Source: Luscinia megarhynchos (taxonomy: Eukaryota > Chordata > Aves > Passeriformes > Turdidae). From it: a stretch of 64,000 nt of DNA. Below, piece after piece: positions 46,801-54,009 of this stretch; within the stretch, counting starts at the first letter, position 1; each line of letters opens with the position of its first letter. Where the stretch lies: assembly GCA_034336665.1 (NCBI GenBank), contig CM067591.1, positions 2,933,884 through 2,997,883 of the forward strand, in the 5' to 3' direction. Below the pieces are notes generated by a model that worked only from the letters and a program-made list of their open reading frames with translations, was not told the origin of the DNA and did no database searches. A program made the translations under genes and the position numbers.

Positions 46801-49227
46801 CCCTTTTCTTCCTTCCCCATGTCTCTTGTCCTGCTCCTGTCCCCTCCCACCCCGTCTCCCCCTTTCCTATCCCGTGTCCCCTTTCCTGCCCCGTGTCCCC
46901 TTTCCTGTCCCGTCTCCCCTTTTCCTGTCCCGTGTCCCCTTTCCCTGCCCCGTGTCCCCTTTCCCTGTCGGGTCCTCCTTCCTGCCCCGTGTCCCCTTTC
47001 CTTCACTTCCCCGTGCCACCCTCCCCACCCCGTGTCCCCTTTTCCTGCCCCGTGTCCCCTTTTTCCTGTCCCATGTCCCTTCCCTTCCCTTCCCTTCCCT
47101 TCCCTTCCTTCCCTTCCCTTCCCTTCCCTTCCCTTCCCTTCCCTTCCCTTCCCTTCCCTTCCCTTCCCTTCCCTTCCCTTCCCTTCCCTTCCTTCCCTTC
47201 CCTTCCTTCCCTTCCCTTCCCTTCCCTTCCCTTCCCTTCCCTTCCCTTCCCTTCCCTTCCCTTCCTTCTTCCCTTCCTTCCCTTCCTTCCCTTCCCTTCC
47301 TTCCTTCCTTCCTTCCTTCCCTTCCCTTCCTTCCTTCCTTCCCTTCCTTCCTTCCCTTCCCTTCCCCTTCCCTTCCCTTCCTTTCCCTTCCCCCGTGTCC
47401 CCCTCCCACCCTGTGTCCCCTTTCCTACCATGTCCCCCTTCCTGTCAGTGTCCTCTTTTCCTGCCCCGTGTCCCTTTCCTGACCCGTGTCCCCCATCCTG
47501 TCCCGTGTCCCCTTTCCTTCACTTCCCCGTGTCCCCTCCCCCGGTGTCCCCTTTCCCTGCCCCGTGTCCCCTTTTCCTGTCCCGTGTCCCTTTTTCCTGC
47601 CCGTGTCCCCCCATCCCGCCATGTCCCCTTCCCTGTCCTGTGACCCCTTTTCCTGCCCCGTGTCCACCTTTCCTTCCCGTGTCCCCTTTCCCTGTCCCGT
47701 GTCCCCCCTTCCCACGCCATGTCCCCTTTCCTGCCCCGTGTCCTTTCCACGCCATGTCCCCTTTCCTGCCCTGGTGTCCCCTTTCCCACCCGTGTCCCCT
47801 TTCCTGCCCCGTGTCTCCGTTGCCCCGGCGGGATTAGCTCCTGGAGCAATGGGGGAAGGGAGTGCCGCTGTCCCCTCTGTCCCCCCCATCCCCCCGTGTC
47901 CCCGTGTCCCCCCAGGACCCGTCGTGGAACCACCGCGTTTACCGCCTGGCCGTGGCCAAGCTGAGCCCCCCCATCATCCCCTTCGTGCCCCTCCTGCTCA
48001 AAGGTGGGTGCCCGGCTTGGGGGACCCTCTGGGTGTGTTCAGCACTCCGGGGGGCCCCTCTGATCCCCGAACCCCCCAGACATGACCTTCATCCACGAGG
48101 GGAACCGCACGCTGGCCGAGAACCTCATCAACTTCGAGAAGATGGTGAGTGAGGGGGCGGGGACCCCTCCGTGTGCCCCCGGCCCGCAGAGCTCTGCCGC
48201 AGGAGCAGCGGGGGGGCACAGCCGTGCCAGGGACAGGGATCTCGGGGGTCACCCCTGTGCCTCCCCCACAGCACATGATGGCCAAAACCGTGCGGGTCCT
48301 GCAGCTGCCCGGGAGGCCACAGCTGCGAGTGAGTGCCCGGGGGGCTGGGAGGGGCTGAGGTCCCTGGGGAGGGGCTGAGGGTCCCTGGGAGGGGGAGTGT
48401 CCCTGGGAGGGGCTGAGGGTCCCTGGGGAGGGGCTGAGGGTCCCTGGGGAGGGGCGGAGGGTCCCTGGGGAGGGGCTGAGCCCCCTCGGGAGGGGGCCCT
48501 TGGGGACGGGGCTGAGCCTTTGGGGACAATGCTGATCTTTTGGGGACAATGCTGAGCCTTTGGGGACAGGACTGAGCTTTTGAGGACGGGGCTGAGCCTT
48601 TGGGGACAATGCTGAGCTTTTGGGGACAGGACTGAACCTTTGGGGACAATGCTGAGCCCCTGGGGACAATGCTGATCTTTTGGGGACAATGCTGATTTTT
48701 GGGGACAATGCTGATCTTTTGGGGACAGTGCTGATTTTTGGGGACAATGCTGATTTTTGGGGACAATGCTGAGCCCCTGGGGACAATGCTGAGCCCCTGG
48801 GCACAGCAGTGAGACCCCTCTCTGCCCCCAGCCCCGCTGTCCCCGCTCCGTTCCCGCCCCTCGCAGCGGCCCGAGGACGCCAAGGCCGTCAGGATCTCCA
48901 CGTGTACGAGCCCATGGCTCCCCCCAGCCCCGGCCCCAGACCTCTGCGGGGGTCCCTGAGCTGGGGGGGGTCCCTGAGCCAGCCCTGTGCGATTTTGGGA
49001 GGTTTGGGGGTGGCAGAGGCAGCGCAGGGGGATGCAGGGGCTGGGGGTCCTGCAGGGCTGTGCTGGGGGGACAGAGGGGACCCCAACCCTGATCTCGTCC
49101 CTCCCCAGGCTCGGAGCAGTCCCTGAGCGTGAGGAGCCCCGTGTGCACCTGGGCCTACCTGCAGCACCTGAGGGCCATCGACAGCCAGAAGGAGCTGCTG
49201 AGGCTGTCCCGGGAGCTGGAGCCCTGA
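21599..49227 (+). CDS. RAPGEF3: RAPGEF3 (EPAC1), cAMP-regulated Rap1/Rap2 GEF, about 27 coding exons
   Basis: Exchanges GDP for GTP on Rap1/Rap2 when cAMP binds (family knowledge). Exons: 21599-21838, 32319-32372, 32581-32689, 33378-33496, 33576-33750, 35609-35697, 36408-~36464, 37542-37618, 38591-38737, 39915-40021, 40982-41070, 42097-42175, 42354-42504, 42579-42661, 43437-43476, 43581-43662, 43732-43878, 44613-44710, 44858-44983, 45851-46032, 46120-46210, 46301-46351, 47916-48003, 48080-48144, 48272-48328, 48867-48903, 49109-49227. They total about 2759 nt (about 919 codons); I recall human as 923 aa. Domain order is DEP, cyclic-nucleotide-binding, REM, RA-like, CDC25. EPAC1 rather than EPAC2, because there is one CNB domain and the start resembles MKV...LLRRMH. 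Phases agree everywhere except exon 3/4 and exon 7/8; exon 9 is abnormal. These breaks may be consensus errors beside arrays. Confidence 0.95.
21839..22510. repeat. Array copying the RAPGEF3 exon 1 donor
   Basis: Units of about 42 bp containing GGGATCCGCTGG|GTGAGTGG then GAGCGTGTCCCGAATCCA. The first five or so copies keep TGG|GTGAGT intact; later copies decay to TGCTGGAGAATTGGGG. Confidence 0.88.
22560..23085. repeat. 19-bp AGCCAGGTGAGGGGGAAGG array
   Basis: About 25 copies. Each contains CCAG|GTGAGGG, a near-perfect 5' splice-site consensus and also a CAGGTG E-box, on the transcribed strand of RAPGEF3 intron 1. Confidence 0.92.
23757..27000. repeat. 21-bp GTGTCACCGTGCTGGGGACAA array, 3.2 kb
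   Basis: About 150 copies of a 21-bp unit (GTGTCACCGTGTTGGGGACA plus A). Occasional 2-3 bp losses (CAAGTCACCG) shift the frame. Because 21 is a multiple of three, long frames stay open on both strands. It fills much of RAPGEF3 intron 1. Confidence 0.95.
27040..27770. repeat. CCCCATCCTGGGGGTCCTTGA array
   Basis: Units of about 22-24 bp, forming larger blocks of roughly 230-250 bp that recur (for example 27060-27300, 27300-27540 and 27500-27740). Confidence 0.88.
27771..28410. other. Single-copy part of RAPGEF3 intron 1
   Basis: GC-rich sequence with open frames but no recognised exon. Ends in a few CCCGGGATGGGGCTCGGGG copies (28270-28400). Confidence 0.45.
28410..28830. repeat. 20-bp GGATTTGGGTGCTGGGTTCA array (copy A)
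   Basis: About 20 copies. The same unit reappears at 31490-32190, so one array probably derives from the other. Confidence 0.92.
28880..29880. repeat. 25-bp ACCCAGGGGTGACACTGATC array
   Basis: About 40 copies of GGGGTGACACTGATCCCTGC plus ACCCA, with a longer variant carrying CAAACCTGCTG. Confidence 0.93.
29881..30210. other. Single-copy spacer in RAPGEF3 intron 1
   Basis: CpG-containing unique sequence. No exon was recognised. Confidence 0.45.
30215..31310. repeat. GGAAATCCCGAAAATCCCGC array
   Basis: Units of about 38-40 bp: GGGATCCCACAGATCCCGGG followed by GAAATCCCGAAAATCCC. About 28 copies. Confidence 0.93.
31490..32190. repeat. 20-bp GGGTTCAGGATTTGGGTTCT array (copy B)
   Basis: About 36 copies ending 130 bp before RAPGEF3 exon 2. 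The unit is shared with 28410-28830. Confidence 0.93.
32319..33750 (+). CDS. RAPGEF3: RAPGEF3 exons 2-5, DEP domain
   Basis: Exons 32319-32372 ([18 protein letters not shown]), 32581-32689 ([16 protein letters not shown] to IRDHKHHL), 33378-33496 ([15 protein letters not shown] to LLDSGVLTH) and 33576-33750 ([17 protein letters not shown] to LSMALRKP). The DEP domain targets EPAC1 to membranes through phosphatidic acid (family knowledge). Exon 3 is 109 nt and leaves phase 1, while exon 4 needs phase 2. The expected 17 nt after IRDHKH appear as 19 nt, giving LQGTT instead of an L-R-x-Y/H-R type end. Confidence 0.9.
32700..33370. repeat. RAPGEF3 intron 3 array (TCTCACTCTCTGTCCCTGTC)
   Basis: It starts as GGGGGCTCTGG copies, then runs as units of about 55 bp: GGGGTTCTCACTCTCTGTCC, CTGTCCCCC, GGCCCTGGGGCGCTCTCCCG. 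Confidence 0.85.
33755..35480. repeat. 23-bp CACCTCCCGGGATCCGTTTG array, RAPGEF3 intron 5
   Basis: About 75 copies. The middle (34300-35330) shows many single-base gains and losses and the flanks are more uniform. Each unit holds CCCGGGATCC, so it is dense in CCCGGG and GGATCC sites. Confidence 0.95.
35609..40021 (+). CDS. RAPGEF3: RAPGEF3 exons 6-10, cAMP-binding domain
   Basis: Exons 35609-35697 ([20 protein letters not shown]), 36408-~36464 ([18 protein letters not shown]), 37542-37618 ([19 protein letters not shown]), 38591-38737 and 39915-40021 ([20 protein letters not shown]). For exon 6 I chose the donor after 35697 because it keeps phase with exon 7; the stronger-looking GTGCGT after 35693 does not. 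The exon 7 3' end is unresolved: no GT donor there gives the phase 1 that exon 8 requires. Exon 9 is the right length but diverged (see its entry). Confidence 0.85.
35715..36240. repeat. RAPGEF3 intron 6 array (CCCCAAATCCTCCTGATCCC)
   Basis: About five units of roughly 95-110 bp, each with GTCCCCAAATCCTCCTGATC, CCATCATTTCCTATCC and CCTCCTCTGGTCCCC. Confidence 0.88.
36490..37525. repeat. TGGATTTTCCACCCCCGGGG array, RAPGEF3 intron 7
   Basis: Units of about 46-50 bp: GTGGATTTTCCACCCCCGGG, GACTCCGGGGCCGTTCCC, AAAATT. It begins within about 30 bp of the exon 7 end, which obscures that exon boundary. Confidence 0.92.
37640..38590. repeat. Array carrying the exon 9 acceptor and exon 9 start
   Basis: Units of roughly 55-130 bp with TGTGTCCCCAGGGCTTGGTG then GCCACC and CCAGTGTCACC. 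About a dozen copies of CCCCAG|GGCTTGGTGGCCACC occur. The copy starting at 37950 extends to CTGAACTCTGGGGATGTTCT, which reads [13 protein letters not shown], clearly like the normal EPAC1 sequence GLVTTLHEGDDFG. Confidence 0.88.
38591..38737 (+). CDS. RAPGEF3: RAPGEF3 exon 9, cAMP phosphate-binding cassette exon (abnormal)
   Basis: Bounded by CCCCAG and AAG|GTGGGG and exactly 147 nt (49 codons, phase 0 to 0), the same length as I count for human. The frame is open and ends normally (LVNDA...[17 protein letters not shown]). The first 16 codons read [16 protein letters not shown] because small indels shift the ancestral GLVATL...FGQLA reading. The cassette arginine (Arg279 in human EPAC1) aligns with glycine (AMGGAT). 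Either true divergence or compensating consensus errors. Confidence 0.7.
38755..39914. repeat. 57-bp array copying the RAPGEF3 exon 10 acceptor
   Basis: About 20 units: GCCCCCCGCAG|GACGTGGGG, GGAATTTCGGGAATTCCAGC, CGGGCTGACCCGGGAGC. The final unit runs into real exon 10 (GCAG|GACGTGGAGGCC). EcoRI-type GAATTC occurs in most units. Confidence 0.93.
40022..40860. repeat. Array copying the RAPGEF3 exon 10 donor
   Basis: Exon 10 ends AGCAGCAG|GTGACACC; the array repeats (A/G)GCAG|GTGACACC, CTGTCCCTGTCCCCTTATGG with about 24 copies at 26-38 bp spacing. It ends in a pure (CCCTGT)n run at 40808-40850. Confidence 0.9.
40982..42661 (+). CDS. RAPGEF3: RAPGEF3 exons 11-14, REM domain
   Basis: Exons 40982-41070 ([20 protein letters not shown]), 42097-42175 ([20 protein letters not shown]), 42354-42504 ([20 protein letters not shown] to [15 protein letters not shown]) and 42579-42661 ([15 protein letters not shown]). 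The Ras-exchanger motif supports the catalytic domain. Phases 2, 1, 2, 0 and 2 are all consistent. The intron between exons 12 and 13 is U12-type. Confidence 0.93.
41410..42085. repeat. GGGACAGCAGTGACAGAG array, RAPGEF3 intron 11
   Basis: About 38 copies of an 16-20 bp unit GGGACAGCAGTGACAG with GTGT, AGG or TGATTT fillers. It ends just before the exon 12 polypyrimidine tract. Confidence 0.93.
42176..42353 (+). other. RAPGEF3: U12-type (minor spliceosome) intron of RAPGEF3
   Basis: 5' site GTATCCTTCT matches the U12 consensus RTATCCTTT. The branch element TCCTTGAC at 42337-42344 (branch A 42343) lies 10 nt from the 3' AG at 42352-42353 and there is no long polypyrimidine tract. Joining the exons gives LLHH-FRAEP in frame, matching the family. 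Confidence 0.88.
42880..43425. repeat. CCCCGGGGGTGACCCGAA array, RAPGEF3 intron 14
   Basis: About 29 copies of an 18-20 bp unit, alternating GTGACCCGAA and GTGATCCCCGAA. Confidence 0.93.
43437..44983 (+). CDS. RAPGEF3: RAPGEF3 exons 15-19, linker and RA-like domain
   Basis: Exons 43437-43476 ([13 protein letters not shown]), 43581-43662 (to LRAQDK), 43732-43878 ([20 protein letters not shown] to VLVKVNSAG), 44613-44710 ([20 protein letters not shown]) and 44858-44983 ([20 protein letters not shown] to FKSVHQ). All phases agree. The RA-like fold links regulatory and catalytic halves in EPAC1. Confidence 0.93.
43895..44590. repeat. 23-bp AGCCGGGGTTTGTCCCCTCG array, RAPGEF3 intron 17
   Basis: About 30 copies of CCAGCCGGGGTTTGTCCCCT with GGG, CGG, CCA or ACA variants. 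Confidence 0.95.
44990..45835. repeat. GGGACACCCCTCAGGGTC array, RAPGEF3 intron 19
   Basis: About 45 copies of an 18-20 bp unit (TCGGGACACCCCTCAGGG) with ATT or ATC variants. Confidence 0.95.
45851..49227 (+). CDS. RAPGEF3: RAPGEF3 exons 20-27, CDC25 catalytic domain and C terminus
   Basis: Exons 45851-46032 ([20 protein letters not shown] to KFIKLAA), 46120-46210 ([20 protein letters not shown]), 46301-46351 ([17 protein letters not shown]), 47916-48003 ([20 protein letters not shown]), 48080-48144 ([20 protein letters not shown]), 48272-48328, 48867-48903 ([12 protein letters not shown]) and 49109-49227 ([20 protein letters not shown] to LSRELEP, TGA at 49225). The Rap-GEF helical hairpin region and the [17 protein letters not shown] block are intact. 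All junctions are GT-AG and in phase. Confidence 0.96.
46370..47860. repeat. CCGTGTCCCCTTTCCTGTC array, RAPGEF3 intron 22
   Basis: Units of about 18-20 bp (CCCGTGTCCCCTTTTCCTGT) flank a pure (CCCTT)n tract at 47080-47395. The transcribed strand is almost entirely pyrimidine. The 1254-codon plus-strand frame over this region is a repeat artefact. Confidence 0.95.
48340..48830. repeat. RAPGEF3 intron 25 arrays
   Basis: First GAGGGGCTGAGGGTCCCTGG (23 bp, about 6 copies), then TTTTGGGGACAATGCTGA (about 20 bp, 17 copies). Confidence 0.92.
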
Positions 49228-49234
49228 GGGGCGG

Positions 49235-49860
49235 GACAGGGGACGGGGGCTGGAGAGGGGCTGGGAGCCCAGAGCGAGGAGGGGGGTCCTGAGCTGGGGA
49301 TGGGAGCCCAGAATGAGGATGGGGGTCCTGAGCTGGGGCTGGGAGCCCAGAGCGAGGATGGGGGTCCTGAGCTGGGGATGGGAGCTCAGAATGAGGATGG
49401 GGGGCTCAGAGTGAGGATGGGGGAGCTCAGAGTGAGGATGGGGGAGCTCAGAGTGAGGATGGGGGCTGTGAGGATGGGGGGCTCAGAGTGAGGATGGGGG
49501 GCTCTGAGGATGGGGGGCTCAGAGTGAGAATGGGGGCTCAGAGTGAGGATGAGGGCTCAGAGTGAGGATGGGGGCTGTGAGGATGGGGGTCCTGAGCTGG
49601 GGATGGGAGCCCAGAGCGAGGATGGGGGTCCTGAGCTGGGGATGGGAGCTCAGAATGAGGATGGGGGGGGGGCTCAGAGTGAGGATGGGGGGCTCAGAGT
49701 GAGGATGGGGGGCTGTGAGGATGGGGGGCTCAGAGTGAGGATGGGGGCTCTGAGGATGGGGGGCTCAGAGTGAGGATGGGGGGCTCAGAGTGAGGATGGG
49801 GGGCTCTGAGTGAGGATGGGGGCTCAGAGTGAGGATGGGGGCTCAGAATGAGGATGGCCC
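49235..49860. repeat. RAPGEF3 3' UTR array 1
   Basis: GTGAGGATGGGGGCTCAGA units of about 18-36 bp with a longer variant carrying GTCCTGAGCTGGGGATGGGA. It begins within 10-30 bp of the RAPGEF3 stop. Confidence 0.9.
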
Positions 49861-49864
49861 CGGA

Positions 49865-50790
49865 GCTCGGACACAGCGGACCGCCCCGGCTCTACCCCCG
49901 GGGGTCCCGGGCTGGGCTGGAGCCGCCCCCGGCTCTGCCCCCGGGGGTCCCGGGCTGTGCTGGATCCACCCCCGGCTCTGCCCCCGGGGGTCCCAGGCTG
50001 TTCTGGATCCACCCCGGCTCTACCCCGGGGGTCCCGGGCTGTTCTGGATCCACCCCGGCTCTGCCCCCCGGGGGTCCCGGGCTGTGCTGGATCCACCCCG
50101 GCTCTGCCCCCCGGGGGGTCCCGGGCTGTGCTGGATCCACCCCGGCTCTACCCCCGGGGGTCCCGGGCTGTTCTGGATCCACCCCCGGCTCTACCCCCGG
50201 GGGTCCCGGGCTGTTCTGGATCCACCCCCGGCTCTGCCCCCGGGGGTCCCGGGTTGTTCTGGATCCACCCCCGGCTCTACCCCCGGGGGTCCCGGGCTGT
50301 GCTGGATCCACCCCCGGCTCTACCCCCGGGGGTCCCGGGCTGTTCTGGATCCACCCCCGGCTCTACCCCCGGGGGTCCCGGGCTGTTCTGGATCCACCCC
50401 CGGCACTGCCCCCGGGGGTCCCGGGCTGTTCTGGATCCACCCCCGGCTCTACCCCGGGGGTCCCGGGTTGTTCTGGATCCACCCCGGCTCTGCCCCCGGG
50501 GGTCCCGGGCTGTGCTGGATCCACCCCGGCTCTACCCCCGGGGGTCCCGGGCTGTTCTGGATCCACCCCCGGCTCTGCCCCCGGGGGTCCCGGGCTGTGC
50601 TGGATCCACCCCGGCTCTACCCCCGGGGGTCCCGGGCTGTTCTGGATCCACCCCGGCTCTACCCCCGGGGGTCCCGGGCTGTTCTGGATCCACCCCCGGC
50701 TCTGCCCCCGGGGGTCCCGGGCTGTTCTGGATCCACCCCCGGCACTGCCCCCGGGGGTCCCGGGCTGTGCTGGAGCCGCCCCGGAGCTCG
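49865..50790. repeat. RAPGEF3 3' UTR array 2, 47-bp unit
   Basis: About 20 copies of GGGGGTCCCGGGCTGTTCTG, GATCCACCCCCGGCTCT, GCCCCC. Very uniform. Confidence 0.95.
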
Positions 50791-50838
50791 GCCACGGACT
50801 CAGAGCCGGCCCCGTGCGGCCGCCGGGCCCCGCTGAGC

Positions 50839-50844
50839 AATAGA
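50839..50844 (+). terminator. RAPGEF3: Possible RAPGEF3 polyadenylation signal (AATAGA variant)
   Basis: AATAGA followed by GATATTTTTGTACAC, with a T/G-rich stretch at 50875-50890. No AATAAA occurs between the stop codon and here that I could find. The call rests on position after the last array. Confidence 0.4.
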
Positions 50845-50859
50845 GATATTTTTGTACAC

Positions 50860-51340
50860 ACGGCTGCGCCCCCCGTTCTTCTTTGGTACCCCCGAGTGAC
50901 CTGGGGGTGGCCAGGTCACCCCAGCGGAGGTGACACAGCGCTGGCACCGCGAGGGGACAGCTCAGGCGATGACTGAGGCTGCGGGGAAGCCGAGCCCGGC
51001 CCTCGTTGCGCCGAACCCGCTCCGGGGGTCAAGGGGGGTCACGACCTCCGGATCCGGGTGGGGACAGCTCATCACCCCCAGGCACCGGTGAGGGACCTTC
51101 CCGTGCCCCCCGCCCCAATTCAACCCCACTGGCGCCCCCCAAACCCCCCCGGGCCGCCCTCTCCCGTAGCCTCGGGGGTCAAACCGGGAGCTGCTGTGGA
51201 GCAACCCCGGAATTCTGGATTTACCAGCCCTCCTCCCACGGCGGGCAGCCTGTAATTAGCCACGCACTTAATGAGTTTTGGGGAAGTTTTGGGTGCAGCC
51301 CGCCCGTGCGGAGCCCTCCCTCGCTCCGCTCCCCTCAAAT
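50860..51340. other. RAPGEF3-ENDOU intergenic spacer
   Basis: Single-copy, C-rich sequence of about 0.5 kb between the likely RAPGEF3 3' end and the ENDOU-like exon. Probably holds the downstream promoter. TAATTAG at 51253 and ACTTAATGAG at 51266 are AT-rich motifs within it. Confidence 0.45.
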
Positions 51341-51351
51341 AGCAGGGGGAG

Positions 51352-51418
51352 CTCTCGGGACACCCAAATCTCCTCTCGGGACACCCAAATCTCCTCCCGG
51401 GACACCCAAATCTCCTCG
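51352..51418. repeat. Three 21-bp CGGGACACCCAAATCTCCTC copies
   Basis: Three near-identical units directly upstream of the signal-peptide exon, in the probable 5' UTR. Confidence 0.85.
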
Positions 51419-51427
51419 CGAGGGACG

Positions 51428-51485
51428 ATGGAGCCCTGGATCCTCCTGCTCGGGGCCGGGATCGCCCTGGGCTGCGTGTCCGGCC
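51428..51485 (+). CDS. ENDOU: Signal-peptide exon, probable ENDOU exon 1
   Basis: ATG in a good context (GACGATGG) encodes MEPWILLLGAGIALGCVSG, a typical cleavable signal peptide, followed by the donor C|GTGAGTAAC (phase 1). ENDOU is a secreted poly(U)-specific endoribonuclease whose first exon encodes the signal before somatomedin-B domains (family knowledge). The assignment rests on position, just downstream of RAPGEF3 on the same strand as in human, not on conserved sequence. No somatomedin-B or XendoU exon was found before the window end, so the gene would continue across the gap or beyond. Confidence 0.55.
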
Positions 51486-51724
51486 GTGAGTAACCGGCGG
51501 GGCGGGGGCCGAGGGGGCTCCGGGGCGGAGGAACCCCCCGGGATGGGCTGGGAGCGCTGCCCCGAGCCGGGAACTGGGCTGTACTGGGATAACTGGGATG
51601 GGAGCTGCTCCACAAGGGGGATTTTCCACGGAGAGGAGGGTGGATTATTCAACTCCCCCGGTTTTCTGTGGGTTCTTGGTGTGGGAAGCACAAGGAATCC
51701 TCCTGTGGCTCCTCCTTTCCATTT

Positions 51725-51900
51725 ATCCACGGGAAAAAAAAACAACAAAACAACACCCCCAAAAAACCAAACCAGAAAACAAAAACCAAAACCAAAAACA
51801 AAACAAAAAAACACCAAAAAAAGAAAAAAAAGAAAAAAAAAGAAAAAAAAGAAAAAAAAGAAAAAAAAGAAAAAAAAAGAAAAAAAGAGAAAGAAACCAA
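51725..51900. repeat. A-rich AAAAACAAAACC / GAAAAAAAA tract
   Basis: First half is CAAAACAAAAACC-like and second half is (AAAAAAAAG)n. Simple sequence. Confidence 0.93.
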
Positions 51901-52339
51901 ACCCATGGGGGATTTTCTCCCAAGCCCGTACCCACCTTTCCCCAGACCGAGCTGCTCTCCTTTCCCCACCCCGTGGTGGCCACGAGAGGCTCGGGGGGAG
52001 CCGAGGGAGAGGAGCTGCGGCTTCCAGGAGGAGTTTGGGGCCAGCAGGGCTCGGCTGCCGGGATCCCACGGGGATGAGGAGGCGCCGAGCTCTTGCACAA
52101 AGCGCGACCTGTGATCCAGTGGCGGGGATTTCATCAGCCCCGCCGCCGCCAGGAGCTCGTACCTGATGTCCCGGGGGAGGATGAGTCCCCTCGGGATGAA
52201 AGATGAGGAGTTTTGCAAGGCCGGGGCTCAGGAGCGGCTCCAAAGCAGCGCTGGGCTGGGAGCGGGAGGTTCCCAAAAGGAAAATTCCCTCTGTGTGAAT
52301 CCTGAGCTGGCCCAGAAGGAAAAACCCGAGCTGAGCGTG

Positions 52340-53505
52340 GCTCGTGGTCACTCCTGTCCTCCTGCTGGACCCTGTGGTCAGTCTTGTCCCCCTGCTGGAG
52401 CTGTGGTCACTCCTGTCCTCCTGATGGACCCTGTGGTCAGTCCTGTCCCCCTGCTGGAGCTGTGGCCACTCCTGCCCCCCCCGGACCCTGTGGTCAGTCC
52501 TGTCTCCCCCGGACCCTGTGGTCACTCCCTGTCCCCCCGCACCCTGTGGTCACTCCTGTCCCCCTGCTGGAGCTGTGGCCACTCCTGTCCCTCCTGCTGG
52601 AGCTGTGGTCACTCCTGTCCCCCCGGCCCTGTGGTCACTCCTGTCCCCCTGCTGGACCCTGTGGTCACTCCTGTCCCCCTGCTGGAGCTGTGGTCACTCC
52701 TGTCCCCCCGGACCCTGTGGTCACTCCTGTCCCCCCCCGGTCCCTGTGGTCACTCCTGTCCCCCCCGCACCCTGTGGTCACTCCTGTCCCCCTGCTGGAG
52801 CTGTGGTCACTCCTGTCCTCCTGATGGACCCTGTGGTCACTCCTGTCTCCCCCGGACCCTGTGGTCACTCCTGTCCTCCTGCTGGACCCTGTGGTCACTC
52901 CTGTCCCCTGCTGGAGCTGTGGTCACTCCTGTCCTCCTGATGGACCCTGTGGTCACTCCTGCCCCCCCCGGACCCTGTGGTCACTCCTGCCCCCCTGCTG
53001 GAGCTGTGGTCACTCCTGCCCCCCGGACCCTGTGGTCACTCCTGTCCCCCCCAGACCCTGTGGTCACTCCCTGTCCTCCTGCTGGAGCTGTGGTTACTCC
53101 TGTCCCCCCCCGCACCCTGTGGTCACTCCTGCCCCCCCGCACCCTGTGGTCACTCCTGTCCCCCCCGCACCCTGTGGTCACTCCTGTCCCCCTGCTGGAC
53201 CCTGTGGTCACTCCTGTCCCCCCCAGACCCTGTGGTCACTCCTGTCCCCTCCCCGCACCCTGTGGTCACTCCTGTCCCCCCGGACCCTGTGGTCACTCCT
53301 GCCCCCCGGACCCTGTGGTCACTCCTGTCCCCCTGCTGGAGCTGTGGTCACTCCTGTCCCCCCAGACCCTGTGGTCACTCCTGTCCCGCCCGGACCCTGT
53401 GGTCACTCCTGTCCCCTCCCCGCACCCTGTGGTCACTCCTGCCCCCCGCACCCTGTGGTCACTCCTGTCCCCCGCACCCTGTGGTCACTCCTGTCCCTCC
53501 CCTGC
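52340..53505. repeat. GTGGTCACTCCTGTCCCCC array
   Basis: About 40 units of 25-30 bp: CCTGTGGTCACTCCTGTCCC then CCCCGGAC or CCTGCTGGAGC. Lies in the presumed ENDOU intron 1. Confidence 0.95.
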
Positions 53506-54000
53506 CGGACCCGCCGGGCGGATCTGGAGCCCGTCCCCCGCTCCCGGTGTGGGCAGCGGGAGGTTTCCCCGATCGTCCCGCGCGGGGCTTGGCGCGCAGG
53601 AGCTGCGGGAAGCTCCGGCCGTGTCCCAGCCCTGTCCCGGGTTATTTTGTCCTTCAAACGACCCGGGCTGGGCTCGGATCCGCGTTTTCCGGCAGGAACC
53701 ACGTCCTGACTCAGGCCGGGGGCTGGAGGACGCGGCTCCGGCTGAGCTGACTCACCCCCGTGCCCGAAACCAAACTGGGAGCACTGGGAGAGCTCCGAGG
53801 ACGGAGCCGGGCAGGGCACAGCCCCCCGCCCCTCCCGCTGCCAAAATCCCGTTTTGGCAGAAAGGAAAACGAGCTCGGGAGCGGAGGCCCCTGAGAAAGA
53901 GAAATTTTTATTTGTGCGGCGGAGAAAATCTTCGGGCAGCATCAGCCAAAAAAAATCTGCTCTGGCCGGAGCAGCCAAACACCCGCGGGGTGGCTGAGTG
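53506..54000. other. Single-copy sequence after the GTGGTCACTCC array
   Basis: GC-rich. I checked for cysteine-rich somatomedin-B-like exons and saw none. TGACTCA-type sites occur at 53708 and 53748. Confidence 0.45.
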
Positions 54001-54009
54001 TGGATGAGC

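Noticed and set aside
43879..47643. 1254-codon plus-strand frame, the longest in the window
   Set aside because: Covers RAPGEF3 introns and exons in mixed frames. The real exons inside are supported by splice sites and phase, and the rest is array.
51725..51900. A-rich tract as the tail of a retrocopy or SINE
   Set aside because: No element body or target-site duplication recognised upstream; the internal C and G pattern indicates simple-repeat growth.
53506..53760. Possible ENDOU exon 2 in the single-copy patch
   Set aside because: Open frame but without the paired-cysteine pattern of a somatomedin-B domain and with no phase-1 acceptor matching family sequence.
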